NCBI GenBank assembly: GCA_944321685.1
Contig: CALUMH010000008.1
Coordinates: forward strand, 24,466 to 88,465
Reading direction: 5' to 3'
Source: an uncultured Muribaculaceae bacterium
GTDB lineage: Bacteria; Bacteroidota; Bacteroidia; Bacteroidales; Muribaculaceae
Length of the DNA: 64,000 bases
The translations under genes and the position numbers were made by a program. The number at the start of each line of letters is the position of its first letter. Positions within the stretch are counted from its first letter, which is position 1. The notes under the pieces were generated by a model. The model saw only the letters and a program-made list of their open reading frames with translations. It had not been told where the DNA came from and made no database searches. This document shows positions 24,927 through 32,398 of this stretch, in pieces.

Positions 24927-27713
24927 TTAGAACGAATAGCTTACACTTACCGAATAGTTGCGTCCGGGATCGAATTGACGCGTAACCTCTTCAATTTCGC
25001 CATGCGATGTTTCTTCAAATTGCTTATAGCAAATGTCTTCCGACAAAATGTTGCGCAATGAGAGCTTAACCTCGAAGTGGTTGCCGAATTTCTTCGATGC
25101 GCTCAAGTCAAGTGTGTTGCGTGGCATTTCATACGAATCGGGTATATTCACCACGTTGTCGCCGCTGCCAAGGCTGCGCCCTACTCCAACAATGCGCTTG
25201 CCAATACGGTTGTAAAGCAACGCCACATTCAAGTCGAGGTTGCGGGGCTGATAGAAAATCCCTGCATTGACAAGATAAGGCGACTGGCCTTGCATGGGAC
25301 GGTCTTTCTCTTTCGACCCTTCGGGGAAAACCACTTTACTTTTAATCAATGCGCCATTGAAATTGATGCCGAAATCATTCAGGCCGATAAAATCAAGGTT
25401 CTTCTTTATCTCGACTTCAACACCGTATGTGTCGGCACCTTCGGCATTCTCATACGAGTAGGTAAGACTCGTGCCGCCATTCACTGTATATGTCCATTCT
25501 ATAGGGTTCTTGAAGTGCTTATAGAAAAGCGATACCGATACCAGTTCACCCGATGCGGGATAAAACTCATAACTCAAGTCAACATTGTCGATATATGCAG
25601 CTTCAAGGTCGGTGTTACCCTGCACGTTGCTGGCAAGGTCGAAATCATAGTAAACCGACGGTGACACTTCACGAAACTCGGGGCGGTTGATGCTGCGGCC
25701 GTATGACACACGAGCCTGGTGCTTGTCCGAGAATTTATATGCTGCATTCACCGAGGGAAAGAAATCGCTCGTCTCATAGAACAGGCTTCGCGGGCTTTCT
25801 TGATAATCACGAGTATTGCTTATAAGTTCCATCTTGTTATATTCATATCTCACACCGGCATATACATTGAACTTGTTAACCGGTATGTTTATTCCCACAT
25901 AACCTGCCATGAGCTTGTTGTTGCCATCGTAATTGTTGGTCCAACGCACATTTTCAAGCATATACAACTTGTCGGCACCGTAGTTTCCATCAACGAGCAA
26001 TTCGGTGGGTATATCCATATACATGAATCCCGAGGGGAGTGTGCTGTTTACCGGGTTATAAGAGTAGATGAAATCCCTTGCCCTGTAACTGCGAGTGCGA
26101 TAATCGCCATATAAGCCCACCCTGAGTTCGGGCTGTATTTCACCAATCCAATATTTGTCACGGAAATTCACGTTAAGCGATGCCGTGTGCTCGTTAAGGC
26201 GGGTAAACTCCCGTTCTATGTCATTGGCACTCGACAATCCAAGGTGACCGCGATCAAGTGCGTCGTTTATCACATAACGGCGACGGTCGGGCATACAATT
26301 GTTGGCGTAAGCGTATCCCACGCTCCAGTCAAGGCGGCGGTCATCGGTAAGTTGATGGCGACCCGTGAACTGCCCGTTATATGTGGTGCGGCTCATATAG
26401 TAATATTCGGCACTCTGCTCGTTATTGCTCTGAGCATCGATTCCCACACGCGAGGTGTAACGGTCGCGACCCACTTGGTTGAATATATTCTTGAACTCAT
26501 AACGATTGTTGCCGTCGGCGCTCAAGTAAGTCAGGTTAAGCATTGCACCTATCTTGGCATAATGGTTATACTGGTTATCCCGGCTGTTACGCAGATACAC
26601 AGGGCGGTCGTTTGCCACATCGTATGCACCAAACAGCGAGTTTTCCATATTCAATATTGTACGGTAACTGTTACCATAATTCAACGTTCCAAGCAGGGCA
26701 AACGTCTTTCCTTCATCGCTTATCCAGCGTCGGTTAAGTTCGGCGTTGAACGACACGTCGGCCACCGGCTTTTTATTGCGAATGCGCCAGTCGTTATTCA
26801 GCCCGTTCTTTTGCAAATCCACACTGTTGTCAATTCCCGGAATACCTGTAAGCGCACCGTTGATACCACCGTCAAGACTGCGGAAACCGCTGTCGAAGCC
26901 AAGGAAATCGGTACTGCTGCCAAGTGCATACCTGAAGTCGCTGAAGTGTGTATTATCGTTGATGCTGCCACCAAGCGAAATCTTGAAAAAATTGGTGGCA
27001 GGTATGTCCTTCGTATTAATCATGACAAAGCCACCACTGAAGTCGGCCGGATACTCGGGCGACGGCGACTTGATGATAATCATGTTATCAAGCTGAGACG
27101 ACGGTATCATATCAAACGAATATGCCCGCGAATCGGCCTCGCTACTGGGGACGGCGCTGTTGTTAAGCCACACATTATTATAGCGTTGCGACAATCCGCG
27201 CACCATCACAAACCGGTCTTCGATAAGGCTGATACCCGGAACGCGCTTGATAACTTCCGACGCATCGCTGTCTTGCGTGCGGCTGATTTGCTGCGCCGAC
27301 ACACCCGACTGCACCACAAGGCTGTTTTTTTGCAAATTGACAATGGTTCCTTCCGAATCGCGGCGGGCTTGCGCCGTAACCACCACTTCGCTCAGCGTTT
27401 GGCTCTCCGACTCCATCACAAAGTCGGTAACCGTCAATCCTTCCACGTTTACCTCTTTCGATTGTGTCTTATAAAACACATACGATGCTTCCACCACATA
27501 CTTGCCATTGCGCAACCCAGGAATTTCATAATTCCCGTCAACGTCGGTTGCCACTGTTATGCCCGCACTCGGCAGCGACACAGTGGCACCTATCAGCGGC
27601 TCATTGCTCTCGTCGGTCACCCGGCCTTTCAATGCAGCTGCATCGGCAGCCAACGCAACCAATCCTGTAAATATCAAAAGAAAAAACCTCAAACAATTTC
27701 TACTTCTCCCCAT
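24927..27713 (-). CDS. TonB-dependent outer membrane receptor, no SusD partner
   Basis: The 928-residue receptor has a signal peptide (MGRSRNCLRF to ADAA) and a carboxypeptidase-regulatory-like domain (about residues 28-105, LKGRVTDESNEPLIGATVSL). A TonB-box-like SEVVVTAQ and the plug (DASEVIKRVPGISL, MVRGLSQRYNNVWLNN, PSPEYPADFSGGFVMINTKD) follow. The 22-strand barrel ends in SVSVSYSF. It differs from SusC proteins by size and by the neighbour, which is a beta-helix lipoprotein and not SusD. A seven-unit 11-bp repeat operator lies directly upstream (27770-27839), giving strong reason to think it is switched by a response regulator. The ligand is unknown, and phosphate-containing compounds are an inference from the operator type. 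Confidence 0.92.
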   Translation of the reverse strand: MGRSRNCLRFFLLIFTGLVALAADAAALKGRVTDESNEPLIGATVSLPSAGITVATDVDGNYEIPGLRNGKYVVEASYVFYKTQSKEVNVEGLTVTDFVMESESQTLSEVVVTAQARRDSEGTIVNLQKNSLVVQSGVSAQQISRTQDSDASEVIKRVPGISLIEDRFVMVRGLSQRYNNVWLNNSAVPSSEADSRAYSFDMIPSSQLDNMIIIKSPSPEYPADFSGGFVMINTKDIPATNFFKISLGGSINDNTHFSDFRYALGSSTDFLGFDSGFRSLDGGINGALTGIPGIDNSVDLQKNGLNNDWRIRNKKPVADVSFNAELNRRWISDEGKTFALLGTLNYGNSYRTILNMENSLFGAYDVANDRPVYLRNSRDNQYNHYAKIGAMLNLTYLSADGNNRYEFKNIFNQVGRDRYTSRVGIDAQSNNEQSAEYYYMSRTTYNGQFTGRHQLTDDRRLDWSVGYAYANNCMPDRRRYVINDALDRGHLGLSSANDIEREFTRLNEHTASLNVNFRDKYWIGEIQPELRVGLYGDYRTRSYRARDFIYSYNPVNSTLPSGFMYMDIPTELLVDGNYGADKLYMLENVRWTNNYDGNNKLMAGYVGINIPVNKFNVYAGVRYEYNKMELISNTRDYQESPRSLFYETSDFFPSVNAAYKFSDKHQARVSYGRSINRPEFREVSPSVYYDFDLASNVQGNTDLEAAYIDNVDLSYEFYPASGELVSVSLFYKHFKNPIEWTYTVNGGTSLTYSYENAEGADTYGVEVEIKKNLDFIGLNDFGINFNGALIKSKVVFPEGSKEKDRPMQGQSPYLVNAGIFYQPRNLDLNVALLYNRIGKRIVGVGRSLGSGDNVVNIPDSYEMPRNTLDLSASKKFGNHFEVKLSLRNILSEDICYKQFEETSHGEIEEVTRQFDPGRNYSVSVSYSF

Positions 27714-27751
27714 TACTGTTATACCTATTGTTTTACAAATTTTTCACGGTG

Positions 27752-27839
27752 CAAATTTCCGCCTTTGGTGTAACAACGGTTTTTCATAGCTGTGACAATT
27801 CGGTTACGGGCGTAACAATCCCTTTACACCCCGGTAACA
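27752..27839 (-). promoter_or_regulatory. Pho-box-like operator array and -7 box of the TonB receptor
   Basis: Minus-strand half-sites start at 27839 (TGTTAC), 27828 (TGTAAA), 27817 (TGTTAC), 27808 (CGTAAC), 27797 (TGTCAC), 27786 (TGAAAA) and 27775 (TGTTAC). All steps are 11 bp except one 9-bp step in the middle. Ten bp after the last half-site is GAAATTTG (27759-27752), one mismatch from TAnnTTTG. There is no -33 TTTG. The ATG follows at 27713. Confidence 0.6.
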
Positions 27840-27864
27840 TTACTATAACACTCGCCGCGCAGGC

Positions 27865-27905
27865 AAACAAAAAAGCCTGTTGGCCGCTAAGCTCAACAGG
27901 CTTTT
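27865..27905 (-). terminator. Terminator of the first LruC lipoprotein gene
   Basis: A perfect 12-bp stem pairs 27871-27882 (AAAAGCCTGTTG) with 27894-27905, with an 11-nt loop. A run of T follows on the minus strand. It is 63 bp after the stop. Confidence 0.88.
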
Positions 27906-27967
27906 ACTAATTTATATGCGTAATCAGATGTTTGTTTTCTTCATACTATTTTCACTCTTATATAATT

Positions 27968-29959
27968 TCATTTATGCAGATACCAGTCGGTATTAGTCGT
28001 CGGGTCGGCAACCCAACCGTTAAATCCGGCATAGTTGCCCTCGCTGCCGATTCGCACGCCTTCATCCACAGGAATCCAGTTGGTTACGCCTTCTAACTTG
28101 ATGGCAAACGGATACTTGCCATCTTCCGAGATATAATAAGCATCATGCCCGCCTTCGGCAAGTGTTGCGTTTGCCCAACCGGTCATGGCATATCCCGGCA
28201 AGTGTATCTCGACGCGGTTCTTTGCCCCGGCAACATATTGCGATACCACAAACGGATTGAAATGGTCGTCGAAATTGGTATTGCTCAGTGCCCCGTCGGC
28301 AAATGTGCGGTTCAGCGTGTAGGTATTGCCTATCGCAGCCTGTCCGTTTTCAAACATTATGAATTGACCCGGTTCTTCCTGCTTCGCATATCCCTCGACA
28401 GAACCGACCGCAGCGTTATCCACCGTAAAGCCGAATGCATCGATATAGTCGGCACTGCCCTTCAAATTAGTCACCTTGAAAGCATCTTCAATCTTGGTAA
28501 TATCATTGTCGGCATTGTAATATACCGTGCGAGTATGCTCCACAAGCACGTCGTTCAAGTCATAGTCACCGCCATCGGGCCAAATATCCTCGAAACCGAG
28601 TGTCGATGTTTCTTGATACGGTTCCGGCACAACAGGTTCCGGATCGGGAATTACAGGACGGTCGGGATCATAAATCGCAGTTGCCGGATCAGCCTCCACA
28701 TAGAACAGTATGTCGTTATACGACTTGTCGCCGCCACCTTCTTGGAAAGCATCGTCTTCAAAACCTATAACCACACGTCCTGTGTCCGGGTCGGTCATAG
28801 TTATGCAACCGTAATGCCCATAATTGTTACATTCTTTATTGGAATATACTGCCTCACCATTGCCATACACTTTGGCAATTTGGCCGTTTATTGCATTCAC
28901 TGCAAAATCGCTTGGCGGAGTATCGTTGGGACGCAAGTCTCCGGGATATATATTCGGGAACAAAATCCACCCGATAGTGTAACCTGCCGGGAAATCATCG
29001 GTACCCGGTTCATCATAATTGTCGCCAAAGTATTGCAATCTCACTTTAACAGGAGAGTCGGGAGTTCCATTATGTGTCAATGGGTAAACCACAAATTTAG
29101 GCATGGCCTTGATTTCGGCAGCCGACGGGTTCGACTCCGAAGGATAGTAATAATAACCCATAGCATTTTCATACGTTCCGGTAGCATCAAGATACACAAT
29201 ATCGATATGCGCACTCGTCACGGTTTCACCACCGTCGGTGGTCTCGATTATCTTGACATTAGTTATATCCGAATCTTTGCATAAATAGGAATTATCTTGC
29301 TTCGGCAAACTTGCATTTATCCTTTGCACCAAACCGGCTGTTTCTTCATTATCCACCACTTGATACAGATTATCTGTTTTGCTGTTGTATGCCCACCATT
29401 TGACTCCAGTAACGGCATCAAACTCCGAGAACGAATCATACAACCCATACAGATTATATTGCTCCGATACCACTATGCGGTTTGCCGCAATATCTATATG
29501 CGACTCATCACCTGCCGCCCTTGTTGCAACCATGCCCGGCAATACCGGCATTTCATAATGATAAATTACCGAATTATTTTCAACAGCCAATTCCATACAC
29601 TTGGGCACACCCACGTAATCGGAGCATACATAAACGGCACTCACATAAGCGGGCAACTTTATCGACCCGTCAAACTTGCTGTTGCCGTCGGTAAACGCCC
29701 CGTAAATCGGCCGTAAATTCTCTTTGCGTGTACCGTCCTCGTTATAAGGATTTTCGGCATACACCTCAAAGTTTACCGAATAGTCGCTGAAACCATAGTC
29801 AAGCGACAAGTCCACTACTTGCTCGGTCGAGAAATCAAAAACCTCACCCGGCATTCCCGTTCCCGGTTCATTGCCTGCACCGGGTTCTTTGTCAACGCAC
29901 GACGGCATCGCCATCATGCCCAAAGATGCAATTGTCAATAAAAAATGTGATTTACGCAT
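27968..29959 (-). CDS. LruC-domain (DUF4842) surface lipoprotein, copy 1
   Basis: This 663-residue lipoprotein has lipobox MAMPSC followed by VDKEPG, a possible surface-export signal. After a linker comes a beta-rich N-terminal part (VYAENPYNEDGTRK). A DUF4114-type module follows near residues 395-430, with RVVIGFEDD and DKSYNDILFYVEADP. The LruC/DUF4842 domain starts near residue 455 with GFEDIWPDGGDYDLNDVLVE and runs to the C-terminus. The repeated FED...D.NDI/V acidic motifs suggest calcium binding. The name LruC comes from a Leptospira surface antigen, and the role in Bacteroidales is unknown. A paralogue with the same layout lies directly upstream (30213-32207). It has its own likely promoter at 30008-30038. 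Confidence 0.85.
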   Translation of the reverse strand: MRKSHFLLTIASLGMMAMPSCVDKEPGAGNEPGTGMPGEVFDFSTEQVVDLSLDYGFSDYSVNFEVYAENPYNEDGTRKENLRPIYGAFTDGNSKFDGSIKLPAYVSAVYVCSDYVGVPKCMELAVENNSVIYHYEMPVLPGMVATRAAGDESHIDIAANRIVVSEQYNLYGLYDSFSEFDAVTGVKWWAYNSKTDNLYQVVDNEETAGLVQRINASLPKQDNSYLCKDSDITNVKIIETTDGGETVTSAHIDIVYLDATGTYENAMGYYYYPSESNPSAAEIKAMPKFVVYPLTHNGTPDSPVKVRLQYFGDNYDEPGTDDFPAGYTIGWILFPNIYPGDLRPNDTPPSDFAVNAINGQIAKVYGNGEAVYSNKECNNYGHYGCITMTDPDTGRVVIGFEDDAFQEGGGDKSYNDILFYVEADPATAIYDPDRPVIPDPEPVVPEPYQETSTLGFEDIWPDGGDYDLNDVLVEHTRTVYYNADNDITKIEDAFKVTNLKGSADYIDAFGFTVDNAAVGSVEGYAKQEEPGQFIMFENGQAAIGNTYTLNRTFADGALSNTNFDDHFNPFVVSQYVAGAKNRVEIHLPGYAMTGWANATLAEGGHDAYYISEDGKYPFAIKLEGVTNWIPVDEGVRIGSEGNYAGFNGWVADPTTNTDWYLHK

Positions 29960-30007
29960 TGTAATTAAGTAATTAGTAGGTAATTAAATCTGCACTAAAA
30001 AACATGG

Positions 30008-30038
30008 TAAAATTAACTATATTATTCCATGTATACAA
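30008..30038 (-). promoter_or_regulatory. Possible promoter of LruC copy 1
   Basis: Minus strand GTTG (starting 30039), 20 bp, TAATTTTA (30015-30008), one mismatch at the last base of the -7 box. Confidence 0.45.
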
Positions 30039-30126
30039 CTTTATTCACACCAATAAACACAACCAATCGACATATTTCATTATTTCACATACGAAATAAG
30101 CGCATTATAGAATTGCACCGACCTCA

Positions 30127-30174
30127 AAAAAAACTTCGTAGATGCCGAATGGTGTTTATTCGGCATCTACGAAG
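30127..30174 (-). terminator. Strong terminator of LruC copy 2
   Basis: A perfect 17-bp stem (30134-30150 with 30158-30174) with a 7-nt loop is followed by eight T on the minus strand. It is 39 bp after the stop. This is the strongest terminator in the window. Confidence 0.93.
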
Positions 30175-30212
30175 CCATAATCTGCCTCTTTAGAATTCTT
30201 TACGCAGATTTT

Positions 30213-32207
30213 TTATTTCTTGTTTTTATACCAGTCGGCATATTGCCCCGATGTTGGGCATCCGGCCTCTACCCAATTGTTGTAAGTCGGGTACTCGCCT
30301 TCGCTACCAATAGTAACCGTTTCGGTTACAGGTTCCCAACCGGTAACGCCGGCAAGGCTTATGGCAAACGGATATTTGCCGTTTTTGTTTACATAATAAG
30401 CGTCATCGGCCTGGCCTTGTTGTGATGCATCGGCCCAACTTGTGGCAGCCATCTTGGGCAAATGCACTTCCTTGCGGTTCTTGCTGCCTGCAACATAGTT
30501 GATAACTATGAACGGATTGAATTCATCATCAAATCCCTTGTGTGCAAGCTCGCCGTCTTTGAACGTGCGGGTCAACGTATATGTCTCCCCTATCGAAGAC
30601 TGAGCATCGGTAAACATGATGAACTGGTTGCTCTCTTCTATCGCAGCTGCACCGGTTACAGCACCAACGGTACTCGATGTCACGGTAAAGCCAAATGCAT
30701 CGGTGTAATCGGCACTACCCTTTAAGTTAACCACCTTGAAAGCATCTTCAATCTTGGTAATGTAACCATTGCTGTTGTGGGTTACGGTGTGGGTTTGCTC
30801 CACAACCACGTCGTTAAGGTCATAGTCACCGCCGGTAGGCCAAATATCCTCAAATGCAATTGTGGCAGTCTCGGTGTATGAATCCTCGGTAGGTTCTTCC
30901 GGCTCTTCGGGTATATCCGGACGATCGGGGTTTTGAATTACATCGGGATTTGACTCTACATAGAACAAGATGTCGTCAAACGATTTGTCGCTGCCTTTCG
31001 GATTATTAGTCTGATCTTCAAAGCCTATGATTACACGACCCGAATCGGGATCATTAAGCGTGATGCAACCTTTCTTTTGACTATGGTTATATTCGCTGTT
31101 GGAATATATAGCCATATTATCACTGTAAACCTCGGTAATACCTTTGTTGATTACATCTATGTCCCATGAGTTCTTTCCACTGCCAAACGGCCACCAAGAA
31201 TCAACCGTGCGATCGAGATTCGGGAACAACACCCAACCTATAGTATATCCACCCGGGAAATCATCGGTTCCTTTTTCATTATAGTTCTCACCGTAAAATT
31301 GCAAACGAGCCTTCACAGGATGGTCAGGATTGCCATCGGTAGTCAACGGGAATACCACATACTTGGGAATATTTCTTACATCGGGCGTGGTACCTGTCTT
31401 ATAGTAATAATACCCCATTGCGTTCTCATATTCGCCGGTAGCCGAAAGGAACACAAGGTCGAGGTGACAACTTTCAAGTTCCTCTCCGTTATAAGTGGCA
31501 GGAATAGTAACATTGGTGTCTTCCGAATCACTCGTATATTGGCTGTTATCTTTCTTATTGCCACGCTTGTCGGTCAAAGAATTTTGTACCCGGCGAAGCA
31601 AGTTTGCAGTCTCGTAACTGAGATCTACGGCATACAGCCCTGATACATTCTCATTATATGCCCAATAACTTGTTTTATTTACATATGAATATCTTGAAAT
31701 ATCGGTATATAAAGCATACAAATTCTTTGAAATACGGTCGGCCTTGCTGACGCTGTAGCAAGGATCTTCACTGCCTGCACGTGTTACCAATGTACCCGGC
31801 AGTTCAGGCAACTCATACTTATAAGTTACGGCATTGTTTTCAACTTTCAGTTCCAAGCAGCGCGGAATACCGTAAGAATTCGAGCACAGATACACTGTCT
31901 CAACATAGGCAGGCAATGTAACCGTGGCTTGATAACGGCTGTTTTCATCGGTGAAACCTCCGTAATACGGTTCTACATCTTTCTTGGTTCCATCTTCGTT
32001 ATATGGGTTTTCAATATACAGTTTGAAATTGGCACTGTACCCCGCATAACCATAATCAATGTTAAGCGCTACTTCATTCTCGGTCGAGAAATCAGAAATC
32101 TCTGCAGGAGTAGGCATCCCGCCACCCACCGCAGTCGGTTCTTTATCAACGCACGAAGCCATCATGCACAACAAAGCACCTGAAACTAAACAAAGTGATT
32201 TACGCAT
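30213..32207 (-). CDS. LruC-domain (DUF4842) surface lipoprotein, copy 2
   Basis: This 664-residue paralogue of the next gene downstream has the same order. Lipobox CMMASC is followed by VDKEPT, then IENPYNEDGTKK and a central module (GYTIGWVLFPN, RVIIGFEDQ, DKSFDDILFYVESNP). A Pro/Glu linker (PDIPEEPEEPTED) leads to the LruC domain starting AFEDIWPTGGDYDLNDVVVE and ending in DWYKNKK. The two copies are most alike in the LruC domain and most different around residues 150-210. This pattern fits an old tandem duplication with diversifying surface regions. Transcription is independent, from a full promoter at 32272-32303 to the 17-bp hairpin. No ligand can be assigned. Confidence 0.85.
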   Translation of the reverse strand: MRKSLCLVSGALLCMMASCVDKEPTAVGGGMPTPAEISDFSTENEVALNIDYGYAGYSANFKLYIENPYNEDGTKKDVEPYYGGFTDENSRYQATVTLPAYVETVYLCSNSYGIPRCLELKVENNAVTYKYELPELPGTLVTRAGSEDPCYSVSKADRISKNLYALYTDISRYSYVNKTSYWAYNENVSGLYAVDLSYETANLLRRVQNSLTDKRGNKKDNSQYTSDSEDTNVTIPATYNGEELESCHLDLVFLSATGEYENAMGYYYYKTGTTPDVRNIPKYVVFPLTTDGNPDHPVKARLQFYGENYNEKGTDDFPGGYTIGWVLFPNLDRTVDSWWPFGSGKNSWDIDVINKGITEVYSDNMAIYSNSEYNHSQKKGCITLNDPDSGRVIIGFEDQTNNPKGSDKSFDDILFYVESNPDVIQNPDRPDIPEEPEEPTEDSYTETATIAFEDIWPTGGDYDLNDVVVEQTHTVTHNSNGYITKIEDAFKVVNLKGSADYTDAFGFTVTSSTVGAVTGAAAIEESNQFIMFTDAQSSIGETYTLTRTFKDGELAHKGFDDEFNPFIVINYVAGSKNRKEVHLPKMAATSWADASQQGQADDAYYVNKNGKYPFAISLAGVTGWEPVTETVTIGSEGEYPTYNNWVEAGCPTSGQYADWYKNKK

Positions 32208-32271
32208 AGTATCTCGATAAATTAGTAGTTCGATGTAATAACAAAAAACAATAGTATGTTTTTTCCTTGCG

Positions 32272-32303
32272 CAAAACTATGCTAAAACAGCCATTAAAAC
32301 AAA
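32272..32303 (-). promoter_or_regulatory. Promoter of LruC copy 2
   Basis: Minus strand TTTG (32303-32300), 20 bp, TAGTTTTG (32279-32272), a full consensus match giving a leader of about 60 nt. Confidence 0.75.
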
Positions 32304-32333
32304 CTTTTACCATTAATGTACGTTAAAATGCAC

Positions 32334-32366
32334 AAAAAGTGCGCTCCCGACTATTCGGGAACGCAC
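32334..32366 (-). terminator. Terminator of the glycogen synthase-phosphorylase operon
   Basis: The stem pairs 32339-32350 with 32355-32366 with one mismatch and a 4-nt loop, followed by five T on the minus strand, 33 bp after the glgP stop. Confidence 0.85.
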
Positions 32367-32398
32367 CTTTATGACATATTGCAATTCAAACTAAGGAA

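Noticed and set aside
26187..27773. Long plus-strand open frame of 528 codons
   Set aside because: It is antisense to the TonB receptor, has no family motifs or ribosome site, and is explained by codon bias of the real gene. The same applies to plus-strand frames at 28145-29284, 32426-33526, 35453-36463 and 37446-38324.
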